Source: Nitrosomonas eutropha
GTDB taxonomy: Bacteria > Pseudomonadota > Gammaproteobacteria > Burkholderiales > Nitrosomonadaceae
DNA: 64,000 nucleotides
Reading direction: 5' to 3'
Assembly (NCBI RefSeq): GCF_003201195.1
Contig: NZ_QICQ01000002.1
Location: 62,001-126,000, forward strand
In this document: in pieces, positions 18,803 to 27,187 of the stretch
Numbering within the stretch: position 1 is the first letter of the stretch
Layout of the letters: each line of letters begins with the position of its first letter
Translations under genes and position numbers: made by a program
Notes under the pieces: generated by a model
The model's database searches: none
What the model was told of the DNA's origin: nothing
What the model saw: the letters and a program-made list of their open reading frames with translations, nothing else

Positions 18803-19001
18803 GTTTTGACGACTCCTTAAAGCTCGCTGCTCGCGAGAACTAAACGACGAAGGAAAATTTGTTCAGCACAATCGACCAAGGCATCAATCCTGGTCTTAGG
18901 GATGGATTCATCGATTTGCTTGCAAACATAGTATCGAATGTAATCATAAAATACAACTCAATCTTCTGATAGAATGCATTAGATAAACTTATGTGAAAAT
19001 T
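18803..19001. promoter_or_regulatory. Divergent cbbL/cbbR control region
   Basis: A 199-bp AT-rich intergenic region lies between the divergent cbbL and cbbR starts. That is the standard place for CbbR operator sites and the cbb promoter. It contains several T-N11-A and TNA-type half sites, and a small hairpin CTCGC/GCGAG in the cbbL leader near 18823-18837. I could not pick a single convincing promoter by eye. Regulation by CbbR in response to NADPH or carbon status is inferred from the family. Confidence 0.55.
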
Positions 19002-19922
19002 ATGTATCTGACTTTTCGCCAACTACAAATTTTCGACGCTGTCATGCGTCGCCAGAGCTTCACGCGCGCGGCTGACGTGCTACATCTGACGCAACCTGCC
19101 GTATCAATGCAGATGCGGCAGCTCGAAGAGCAAGTCGGTGTACCCTTGTTCGACCAGGTCGGCAAACAAATCCAACCCACCGACGCCGGACGCGAGCTGC
19201 ACCGCCACGCGATTATCATTGCGGCGAAAATGCAGGACCTCAGCGCCGCAATGGAAGAATTCAGTGGCCTGCGCCGAGGCGAATTGGATCTAGTGGTGGC
19301 GAGTACCGCGAATTACTTCGCGCCCAAGTTGATTGCCGCATTCTGCAGACAGCACGCTAAAGTGCAGGTGCGACTGCGAGTGTCGAACCAGGAACAGATT
19401 CTGGACATGCTGACCACGTCGAACATGGATCTGGCGATCATGGGACAGCCACCGAAGAACTCAGAATTAGTCGCTCAAGCCTTTCTTGACAATCCACTGG
19501 TCATAATTGCCGCACCGACCCATCCGCTAGCTGCCAAGAGTCGGGTCGCACTCAAACACCTGGAGCGCGAAACCTTCATCACCCGCGAGCCTGGCTCAGG
19601 AACGCGCAAAGCGGCTGAGCGGCATTTCTCCCGGTACGGAGTAGAGTTTCATTCGGTAATGGAAATGAGTAGCAACGAGGCGATCAAGCAGGCGGTGCAA
19701 GCCGAATTAGGCCTGGGCATCCTATCCTTGCATACACTCGAACTCGAACTGGCGATGCAGCGACTGGCCATGCTCAACGTCGAACGCTTTCCGATTATGC
19801 GGCAGTGGTTCATCGTGCATCGCAAAGGCAAGCGGCTGTCGACCGTAGCGCAAGCCTTTCTTGACTTTCTGATTCGAGAGGCAAGACATCTGGCTTCGCT
19901 CCAGGATCCTGCTACCACCTAA
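19002..19922 (+). CDS. cbbR: CbbR, LysR-type regulator of the cbb/cso operon
   Basis: A LysR-family regulator of 306 residues. The N-terminal winged helix-turn-helix is clear (FTRAADVLHLTQPAVSMQ at about residues 20-37), followed by a substrate-binding-like effector domain. It is divergent from cbbL, as expected for CbbR. I chose ATG 19002 (MYLTFRQLQIF), matching the usual start; an in-frame GTG at 18993 would add three residues. Its TAA stop lies one base from the stop of the convergent PII-like gene. A decayed fragment of its 3' end recurs at 23600-23730. Confidence 0.94.
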   Translation: MYLTFRQLQIFDAVMRRQSFTRAADVLHLTQPAVSMQMRQLEEQVGVPLFDQVGKQIQPTDAGRELHRHAIIIAAKMQDLSAAMEEFSGLRRGELDLVVASTANYFAPKLIAAFCRQHAKVQVRLRVSNQEQILDMLTTSNMDLAIMGQPPKNSELVAQAFLDNPLVIIAAPTHPLAAKSRVALKHLERETFITREPGSGTRKAAERHFSRYGVEFHSVMEMSSNEAIKQAVQAELGLGILSLHTLELELAMQRLAMLNVERFPIMRQWFIVHRKGKRLSTVAQAFLDFLIREARHLASLQDPATT

Positions 19923-19923
19923 T

Positions 19924-20250
19924 TCAGGCCATGAACTTGACCGGACGGCCAACCTGGATATCGCTTACGAAAATCACTCCGGAATGAGCCTCGAAAAACG
20001 GCTGAAAGCCTTCGAGCAATGCATCGACAAGATTCGGTGACACCGCGACGATGATCATGATCAGCGCATCGTCCTCGTTGAACATCAAGTGTCCTCCGTA
20101 AAAACCTTGGCTACCCTTGCCCGAAAGATTGCCAACAATGGTGTAACCTTTTACATCAGCGCGATCAAGCAAGCTGGTAGCGAATTCGCGATGCTCGCCT
20201 GCGAGGATGATTTCTAGTTTTTTCAGGGGAGAGAGTTTGAACGTGCTCAT
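19924..20250 (-). CDS. PII-like carboxysome/DAB-associated regulator, copy 1
   Basis: A 108-residue protein of the PII superfamily, resembling the carboxysome-linked PII-like proteins (CPII type). It has a beta-alpha-beta start (KKLEIILAGEH), a T-loop-like segment KGYTIVGNLSGKGSQGFYGG, and an end with GVIFVSDIQVG. It lacks the uridylylated tyrosine context of classical GlnB. CPII proteins bind adenine nucleotides and bicarbonate, so a role in sensing inorganic carbon or controlling DabA/DabB is plausible, by inference. ATG 20250 overlaps the dabA stop as ATGA. The copy at 23736-24062 encodes the same protein. Confidence 0.85.
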   Translation of the reverse strand: MSTFKLSPLKKLEIILAGEHREFATSLLDRADVKGYTIVGNLSGKGSQGFYGGHLMFNEDDALIMIIVAVSPNLVDALLEGFQPFFEAHSGVIFVSDIQVGRPVKFMA

Positions 20251-23200
20251 GCTGTGACGACCTCCTCGGTGTATGTCGATTGGGATGCGGATATGAAATG
20301 TACTTGCCACTCGCCATCGTCGAAAACATAGGCCTGCATATCCTGCGTCGGATCGAGGATAATGGTACGGACCCATTGCCCCTGCACCAGACTCTTGACC
20401 TTGGCTACGGCCTCGATGGCGCGGCGCGCGAAGTCCAGCGGCGCTTCAATCATCACGATCAGGCGCAGGGGCTCGTGATAAGGCTGACCATGGCGCATCA
20501 CAGTCTGCGCCGGCAGCCCGGTGCGCAGATCGGACAGATTGCCGGTCATCACGCCAAAGCGCCCGGCAACGTTGTGATAAACCTTGCTGCCGCTGCCAAA
20601 ATGAGTGTTGTCGACGGTGGAGAAGTAGTGCTCCATATTGATCCACTGCCCCACTACCACCGGGCCGGCAAGAATATTTTCCAGCAGGCGTCCCTTGGGA
20701 TCGAGCTGCCAGTCATAGGATTGCAGAAAGGAACGTCCATGCAAATTGGCCTTCTGCGTTAAACCGCGTCGTCCCACGACGAAATACAGATTGCCCGACA
20801 ATCCCCACTCAGGTCGCACCTGCGACCAGTCGTGCGACATGACACGTACTATGCGATGAGCCTGAGCCGGTTTCAAGGTTTTTGCTTGCGGCAGCAGCGT
20901 CGGAACGCGTTCGGCTGCAGAAAGCCGCGACGCTGCATACAGACCGTTCCGCAAACGCTCCAGATACACCAGTAACCGCGGCGGCAAAAGCTCCAGATTG
21001 CATAACTCAACGGTATCGGTGGTAGTCGTGTGCAGCCCGGGAACGAACCAGGTGTCGGCGGGAATATCTACCCCAATGGTCCGAAGTTTCGCCCGTACTT
21101 CGGCTTTATTGGCCATTTGCGCCAGCACCCTGGCGCTGACCAGCCCGTTGCTGCCGCCGCAGGCGCCGCAATCGAGCGCCGATTCGTAGGGATTGTTTTC
21201 CGAATGGCTGCCGTGTCCGATGAGCAACACGAAACGCGAGAAATTGCGGGTCAGGCCAATCGAAGTCAGCGCGGTCCAGACATAGTTGACCTGCTCGTCG
21301 AGCGAAAAACCAATCCGCCCCAAACGCAGCATCTGGTAATTCGCATATGACGAATTGACACGGTAAACCTCGCGCACTTGCTCGATGAATCGTGCTTCGC
21401 GTTCCAAGGAAAGACCAAACTCGCGCACCAGTATCGTGGTGCCGCTGCAATGGCCCAGCGCCGTTTCGCGCAGCTCGCGAATCATGTCGTCGTTGACGCG
21501 CTCCCGCTCGATGCCCAGCTCAATACGCAAAGCATTGACGATCATCGCTCTCTGCAGAGCACGCACAATGGAGTCCGCTTGTTCGCGGCTGAGCTTGTCC
21601 AGCAACAAATGGGTGAACGGATGCGGTGCATCCAGCCGGCTGCGCCAACGGTGATAGGCCAACGGCGCCATGGTCTTGCCAATCAAATCGAAGCCGAACA
21701 GCGCTCCAATGGCCTCAACCGTGACAAAGGGAGAGATCACCGAACTCTTCAGATCGTGCAGCACATGGCCAAGGGTCGAGACAAAATCCTCTTCGTCGAA
21801 GTCGATTGCAGCGGAAATCTCGAGCACGAGATTTTTTGGCGTGACTATCGCCGGACACAAATGGGTTTCACTTCCTTTGCCGTAACCCAAAAAGCCCACG
21901 GGAACGCCAAAGAACCCAGCAATGCCGAACGTCAGGAAATCTCCGACGTTCTCCAGATTGCGCCGCAGTCGCTCAGAACGCACATCAATGCAAAACAGCG
22001 CCTGTGCAAAAGCGCGCTTCGGCACCGCCGGCTCGTCCGGGGTCACGATCTGGCTCAGCAGATGGTCGATGGCGCGCGCTTCAAGTGCACGCAGCCACAT
22101 CGACCCTTCCTGCACGGCAAAGCGCTGCAGCACCTCAAGGACTTCGGCGGCGCCCTGCGCTCCGAGCGCGGCCAGCGTCTGCACCGGTGTTCCAGCCTCC
22201 ATCGCGATTTTTTGCAGTATCTGGCCCTGCCGCTGCGCATGTACGCGTCGCCATTCTTTCGCGTAGTCCTCGGCCAGTCGAGCTATGCGATTCCCGCTGG
22301 ATCGCTCCAGCGCATCATCGATACGTTGGGCCCACCCAGGTAAAAGCTCTCCTGCGTGCAACGCGTAGCGCAATAGGGCACAGTCGCGCTGCTCGCGCAA
22401 AAAGGCGTCGAACGCAGGTCGGTTCGCGGGTGTTTTGCGATGCCGCGCGCTTTCCTCGATCAGCGCCAGCGCGAATACCAAGCGCACGGCAAGGAAATCG
22501 ACCAGATCGGCCGGGTGCTTGCGTCCCCAATGATAATGCTCGGCTCCCGAGCGCCAGCGGATAAAGCCGGCCCAACCATGCAGCCGTAACAGTTCGCGCG
22601 AAAAATACGCTTGCCAATGCTCTTCGGCAATGCCTAACGATTGCATGACGTGAACAATCGCGGCATCTGCACGTGGCGCCTGATCGAGGATACGCTTGAT
22701 CGCCAACCCGCGCAAAAACATGCGGCCGTTGCGCCGAGCAACATCAGCCCAGGCAGCGTAAAAACCCTGCTTCCGACCGGGCATGCGCCACGATGACTGA
22801 TCTTCGTCGAAAAAATCCAAACAGCTTTTGACCACCAGCTCGTCAAGCTCAGCAGCAAGATTGGTTCCCCACAGCGAATCGATACACTCGGTCAGCGGCC
22901 GCCAAGGAGGCAGATCGGCAAGCATCGCAGCATCCAGACCGGCTGCGATGGCGCTGCCATTTGGGATAGCCTGGCCAGCCAGCACTGCAGCGACGTCTTC
23001 GGCTGAGGCATGCGGCACATAGGGCGAGGCGTCGGTCGGCGCTTTGCGCACCGCGCTCAGCCAGCGCTGCCAGTCGATGCCACCGATACTGGGTGCGGTC
23101 TGCGCGAACTGCGCGGTAATCGCGTCGAGCATGCGCACATCGCCCTTGCCTTCGCGCAGATAATGCTGATAGGTAGTGCGTGGAAGGTACACGCGGGCAT

Positions 23201-23375
23201 GGAAAAGCCCGCGCGCAGCCTGAACCGCCTCTGTGAACGGCAAGCCTTCCAGCCCATGCAGGGGATTGTTGTGAATAAATGTGCGCATCGGCCAGAACAA
23301 CGGTACAGGCTCGGCAGCCACATAGACCGTGGCATGCACGCGCAAGATCTTGCCTAAGTTCAATGCATCAACCAT
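20247..23375 (-). CDS. dabA: DabA, DUF2309 inorganic-carbon accumulation subunit, copy 1
   Basis: A 1042-residue soluble DUF2309 protein, the carbonic-anhydrase-like subunit of the DAB bicarbonate accumulation complex. The zinc-site residues are present: Cys462 and Asp464 (FCIDVRSER), then His721 (LIGHGSHSE) and Cys736 (ALDCGACGG). I chose ATG 23375 (MVDALNLG) because GGAG lies six bases upstream; a TTG four codons earlier is in frame. It differs from copy 2 by only four bases that I can see, three of which change residues (Gly/Asp, His/Tyr, Ile/Val). Upstream is only a truncated membrane-protein gene, so expression probably depends on read-through from copy 2. Confidence 0.93.
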   Translation of the reverse strand: MVDALNLGKILRVHATVYVAAEPVPLFWPMRTFIHNNPLHGLEGLPFTEAVQAARGLFHARVYLPRTTYQHYLREGKGDVRMLDAITAQFAQTAPSIGGIDWQRWLSAVRKAPTDASPYVPHASAEDVAAVLAGQAIPNGSAIAAGLDAAMLADLPPWRPLTECIDSLWGTNLAAELDELVVKSCLDFFDEDQSSWRMPGRKQGFYAAWADVARRNGRMFLRGLAIKRILDQAPRADAAIVHVMQSLGIAEEHWQAYFSRELLRLHGWAGFIRWRSGAEHYHWGRKHPADLVDFLAVRLVFALALIEESARHRKTPANRPAFDAFLREQRDCALLRYALHAGELLPGWAQRIDDALERSSGNRIARLAEDYAKEWRRVHAQRQGQILQKIAMEAGTPVQTLAALGAQGAAEVLEVLQRFAVQEGSMWLRALEARAIDHLLSQIVTPDEPAVPKRAFAQALFCIDVRSERLRRNLENVGDFLTFGIAGFFGVPVGFLGYGKGSETHLCPAIVTPKNLVLEISAAIDFDEEDFVSTLGHVLHDLKSSVISPFVTVEAIGALFGFDLIGKTMAPLAYHRWRSRLDAPHPFTHLLLDKLSREQADSIVRALQRAMIVNALRIELGIERERVNDDMIRELRETALGHCSGTTILVREFGLSLEREARFIEQVREVYRVNSSYANYQMLRLGRIGFSLDEQVNYVWTALTSIGLTRNFSRFVLLIGHGSHSENNPYESALDCGACGGSNGLVSARVLAQMANKAEVRAKLRTIGVDIPADTWFVPGLHTTTTDTVELCNLELLPPRLLVYLERLRNGLYAASRLSAAERVPTLLPQAKTLKPAQAHRIVRVMSHDWSQVRPEWGLSGNLYFVVGRRGLTQKANLHGRSFLQSYDWQLDPKGRLLENILAGPVVVGQWINMEHYFSTVDNTHFGSGSKVYHNVAGRFGVMTGNLSDLRTGLPAQTVMRHGQPYHEPLRLIVMIEAPLDFARRAIEAVAKVKSLVQGQWVRTIILDPTQDMQAYVFDDGEWQVHFISASQSTYTEEVVTA

Positions 23376-23598
23376 GTCATGCTCCAAAGAGAAGCGGCCA
23401 CAATCACGGCCACGGCCAGCAACGCGGCCAGAACAGTCCAGAATACCGGGATGTCGTGCACTGCAGATTTGAAAACATATTCAGCGTGCGGCACTCCAAA
23501 CAGAAATCCCTGCCATATCTGCGCTCCCATCCAACTCTACAGCAGCCAAACGATGAGAACACTGACAACGGTCGCAGCATTACTCAGGCCCAGCAAAT
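23360..23598 (-). pseudogene. Truncated 3' fragment of the DAB-operon membrane-protein gene
   Basis: This corresponds to the last roughly 79 codons of the 266-residue membrane protein at 27172-27972, at a constant offset of 3812 bases. No start codon or N-terminal part remains. From 23376 to 23528 I see no base difference from the intact copy; between 23529 and 23598 there are about five. Beyond 23598 similarity stops and cbbR-like sequence begins. It is the upstream breakpoint remnant of the tandem duplication. Confidence 0.88.
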
Positions 23599-23599
23599 C

Positions 23600-23730
23600 G
23601 CGCTCAACGTCGCACACTTTCCGATTATACGGCAAAGTTCCATTCTTCATCTGATACATCTGTCGGATAGGGCTTACGTTTGATCATCTCAATAGAGTAA
23701 CTAACTCTTGGACAAAGTGCTTAACACATT
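23600..23730 (+). pseudogene. Decayed fragment of the cbbR 3' end at the duplication junction
   Basis: In the plus-strand frame the sequence reads ALNVAHFPIIRQSSILH. This matches MLNVERFPIMRQWFIVH near the end of CbbR (19772-19820). The remaining bases up to 23730 are too diverged to align by eye but are about the right length (131 versus about 148). Directly after it, identity with the DNA downstream of cbbR resumes at 23731, equal to 19919. The fragment shows that the duplicated unit originally began inside cbbR. Confidence 0.8.
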
Positions 23731-23735
23731 CTAAT

Positions 23736-24062
23736 TCAGGCCATGAACTTGACCGGACGGCCAACCTGGATATCGCTTACGAAAATCACTCCGGAATGAG
23801 CCTCGAAAAACGGCTGAAAGCCTTCGAGCAATGCATCGACAAGATTCGGTGACACCGCGACGATGATCATGATCAGCGCATCGTCCTCGTTGAACATCAA
23901 GTGTCCTCCGTAAAAACCTTGGCTACCCTTGCCCGAAAGATTGCCAACAATGGTGTAACCTTTTACATCAGCGCGATCAAGCAAGCTGGTAGCGAATTCG
24001 CGATGCTCGCCTGCGAGGATGATTTCTAGTTTTTTCAGGGGAGAGAGTTTGAACGTGCTCAT
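23736..24062 (-). CDS. PII-like carboxysome/DAB-associated regulator, copy 2
   Basis: Encodes the same 108-residue PII-like protein as the gene at 19924-20250; no amino-acid difference is seen from ATG 24062. The start overlaps the stop of dabA copy 2 as ATGA, so the enzyme subunit and putative sensor are translationally coupled in both copies. Only five bases separate its stop from the cbbR remnant. Having two identical genes suggests a dosage effect or continuing gene conversion. Confidence 0.85.
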   Translation of the reverse strand: MSTFKLSPLKKLEIILAGEHREFATSLLDRADVKGYTIVGNLSGKGSQGFYGGHLMFNEDDALIMIIVAVSPNLVDALLEGFQPFFEAHSGVIFVSDIQVGRPVKFMA

Positions 24063-27000
24063 GCTGTGACGACCTCCTCGGTGTATGTCGATTGGGATGC
24101 GGATACGAAATGTACTTGCCACTCGCCATCGTCGAAAACATAGGCCTGCATATCCTGCGTCGGATCGAGGATAATGGTACGGACCCATTGCCCCTGCACC
24201 AGACTCTTGACCTTGGCTACGGCCTCGATGGCGCGGCGCGCGAAGTCCAGCGGCGCTTCAATCATCACGATCAGGCGCAGGGGCTCGTGATAAGGCTGAC
24301 CATGGCGCATCACAGTCTGCGCCGGCAGCCCGGTGCGCAGATCGGACAGATTGCCGGTCATCACGCCAAAGCGCCCGGCAACGTTGTGATAAACCTTGCT
24401 GCCGCTGCCAAAATGAGTGTTGTCGACGGTGGAGAAGTAGTGCTCCATATTGATCCACTGCCCCACTACCACCGGGCCGGCAAGAATATTTTCCAGCAGG
24501 CGTCCCTTGGGATCGAGCTGCCAGTCATAGGATTGCAGAAAGGAACGTCCATGCAAATTGGCCTTCTGCGTTAAACCGCGTCGTCCCACGACGAAATACA
24601 GATTGCCCGACAATCCCCACTCAGGTCGCACCTGCGACCAGTCGTGCGACATGACACGTACTATGCGATGAGCCTGAGCCGGTTTCAAGGTTTTTGCTTG
24701 CGGCAGCAGCGTCGGAACGCGTTCGGCTGCAGAAAGCCGCGACGCTGCATACAGACCGTTCCGCAAACGCTCCAGATACACCAGTAACCGCGGCGGCAAA
24801 AGCTCCAGATTGCATAACTCAACGGTATCGGTGGTAGTCGTGTGCAGCCCGGGAACGAACCAGGTGTCGGCGGGAATATCTACCCCAATGGTCCGAAGTT
24901 TCGCCCGTACTTCGGCTTTATTGGCCATTTGCGCCAGCACCCTGGCGCTGACCAGCCCGTTGCTGCCGCCGCAGGCGCCGCAATCGAGCGCCGATTCGTA
25001 GGGATTGTTTTCCGAATGGCTGCCGTGTCCGATGAGCAACACGAAACGCGAGAAATTGCGGGTCAGGCCAATCGAAGTCAGCGCGGTCCAGACATAGTTG
25101 ACCTGCTCGTCGAGCGAAAAACCAATCCGCCCCAAACGCAGCATCTGGTAATTCGCATATGACGAATTGACACGGTAAACCTCGCGCACTTGCTCGATGA
25201 ATCGTGCTTCGCGTTCCAAGGAAAGACCAAACTCGCGCACCAGTATCGTGGTGCCGCTGCAATGGCCCAGCGCCGTTTCGCGCAGCTCGCGAATCATGTC
25301 GTCGTTGACGCGCTCCCGCTCGATGCCCAGCTCAATACGCAAAGCATTGACGATCATCGCTCTCTGCAGAGCACGCACAATGGAGTCCGCTTGTTCGCGG
25401 CTGAGCTTGTCCAGCAACAAATGGGTGAACGGATGCGGTGCATCCAGCCGGCTGCGCCAACGGTGATAGGCCAACGGCGCCATGGTCTTGCCAATCAAAT
25501 CGAAGCCGAACAGCGCTCCAATGGCCTCAACCGTGACAAAGGGAGAGATCACCGAACTCTTCAGATCGTGCAGCACATGGCCAAGGGTCGAGACAAAATC
25601 CTCTTCGTCGAAGTCGATTGCAGCGGAAATCTCGAGCACGAGATTTTTTGGCGTGACTATCGCCGGACACAAATGGGTTTCACTTCCTTTGCCGTAACCC
25701 AAAAAGCCCACGGGAACGCCAAAGAACCCAGCAATGCCGAACGTCAGGAAATCTCCGACGTTCTCCAGATTGCGCCGCAGTCGCTCAGAACGCACATCAA
25801 TGCAAAACAGCGCCTGTGCAAAAGCGCGCTTCGGCACCGCCGGCTCGTCCGGGGTCACGATCTGGCTCAGCAGATGGTCGATGGCGCGCGCTTCAAGTGC
25901 ACGCAGCCACATCGACCCTTCCTGCACGGCAAAGCGCTGCAGCACCTCAAGGACTTCGGCGGCGCCCTGCGCTCCGAGCGCGGCCAGCGTCTGCACCGGT
26001 GTTCCAGCCTCCATCGCGATTTTTTGCAGTATCTGGCCCTGCCGCTGCGCATGTACGCGTCGCCATTCTTTCGCGTAGTCCTCGGCCAGTCGAGCTATGC
26101 GATTCCCGCTGGATCGCTCCAGCGCATCATCGATACGTTGGGCCCACCCAGGTAAAAGCTCTCCTGCGTGCAACGCGTAGCGCAATAGGGCACAGTCGCG
26201 CTGCTCGCGCAAAAAGGCGTCGAACGCAGGTCGGTTCGCGGGTGTTTTGCGATGCCGCGCGCTTTCCTCGATCAGCGCCAGCGCGAATACCAAGCGCACG
26301 GCAAGGAAATCGACCAGATCGGCCGGGTGCTTGCGTCCCCAATGATAATGCTCGGCTCCCGAGCGCCAGCGGATAAAGCCGGCCCAACCATGCAGCCGTA
26401 ACAGTTCGCGCGAAAAATACGCTTGCCAATGCTCTTCGGCAATGCCTAACGATTGCATGACGTGAACAATCGCGGCATCTGCACGTGGCGCCTGATCGAG
26501 GATACGCTTGATCGCCAACCCGCGCAAAAACATGCGGCCGTTGCGCCGAGCAACATCAGCCCAGGCAGCGTAAAAACCCTGCTTCCGACCGGGCATGCGC
26601 CACGATGACTGATCTTCGTCGAAAAAATCCAAACAGCTTTTGACCACCAGCTCGTCAAGCTCAGCAGCAAGATTGGTTCCCCACAGCGAATCGATACACT
26701 CGGTCAGCGGCCGCCAAGGAGGCAGATCGGCAAGCATCGCAGCATCCAGACCGGCTGCGATGGCGCTGCCATTTGGGATAGCCTGGCCAGCCAGCACTGC
26801 AGCGACGTCTTCGGCTGAGGCATGCGGCACATAGGGCGAGGCGTCGGTCGGCGCTTTGCGCACCGCGCTCAGCCAGCGCTGCCAGTCGATGCCATCGATA
26901 CTGGGTGCGGTCTGCGCGAACTGCGCGGTAATCGCGTCGAGCATGCGCACATCGCCCTTGCCTTCGCGCAGATAATGCTGATAGGTAGTGCGTGGAAGGT

Positions 27001-27187
27001 ACACGCGGGCATGGAAAAGCCCGCGCGCAGCCTGAACCGCCTCTGTGAACGGCAAGCCTTCCAGCCCATGCAGGGGATTATTGTAAATAAATGTGCGCAT
27101 CGGCCAGAACAACGGTACAGGCTCGGCAGCCACATAGACCGTGGCATGCACGCGCAAGATCTTGCCTAAGTTCAATGCATCAACCAT
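24059..27187 (-). CDS. dabA: DabA, DUF2309 inorganic-carbon accumulation subunit, copy 2
   Basis: This is the copy next to dabB, so it is the one best placed for co-expression with the membrane subunit. It has 1042 residues and the same zinc-site pattern as copy 1 (Cys462, Asp464, His721, Cys736). ATG 27187 has GGAG six bases upstream and overlaps the end of the preceding membrane-protein gene by 16 bases. With the proton-conducting DabB it is expected to drive one-way hydration of CO2 to bicarbonate in the cytoplasm. The bicarbonate would feed the carboxysome encoded next door. Confidence 0.94.
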   Translation of the reverse strand: MVDALNLGKILRVHATVYVAAEPVPLFWPMRTFIYNNPLHGLEGLPFTEAVQAARGLFHARVYLPRTTYQHYLREGKGDVRMLDAITAQFAQTAPSIDGIDWQRWLSAVRKAPTDASPYVPHASAEDVAAVLAGQAIPNGSAIAAGLDAAMLADLPPWRPLTECIDSLWGTNLAAELDELVVKSCLDFFDEDQSSWRMPGRKQGFYAAWADVARRNGRMFLRGLAIKRILDQAPRADAAIVHVMQSLGIAEEHWQAYFSRELLRLHGWAGFIRWRSGAEHYHWGRKHPADLVDFLAVRLVFALALIEESARHRKTPANRPAFDAFLREQRDCALLRYALHAGELLPGWAQRIDDALERSSGNRIARLAEDYAKEWRRVHAQRQGQILQKIAMEAGTPVQTLAALGAQGAAEVLEVLQRFAVQEGSMWLRALEARAIDHLLSQIVTPDEPAVPKRAFAQALFCIDVRSERLRRNLENVGDFLTFGIAGFFGVPVGFLGYGKGSETHLCPAIVTPKNLVLEISAAIDFDEEDFVSTLGHVLHDLKSSVISPFVTVEAIGALFGFDLIGKTMAPLAYHRWRSRLDAPHPFTHLLLDKLSREQADSIVRALQRAMIVNALRIELGIERERVNDDMIRELRETALGHCSGTTILVREFGLSLEREARFIEQVREVYRVNSSYANYQMLRLGRIGFSLDEQVNYVWTALTSIGLTRNFSRFVLLIGHGSHSENNPYESALDCGACGGSNGLVSARVLAQMANKAEVRAKLRTIGVDIPADTWFVPGLHTTTTDTVELCNLELLPPRLLVYLERLRNGLYAASRLSAAERVPTLLPQAKTLKPAQAHRIVRVMSHDWSQVRPEWGLSGNLYFVVGRRGLTQKANLHGRSFLQSYDWQLDPKGRLLENILAGPVVVGQWINMEHYFSTVDNTHFGSGSKVYHNVAGRFGVMTGNLSDLRTGLPAQTVMRHGQPYHEPLRLIVMIEAPLDFARRAIEAVAKVKSLVQGQWVRTIILDPTQDMQAYVFDDGEWQVHFVSASQSTYTEEVVTA

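Noticed and set aside
21378-22343. Long plus-strand frame opposite dabA (321 codons), repeated at 25190-26155
   Set aside because: Antisense shadow of dabA. It appears twice only because dabA is duplicated.
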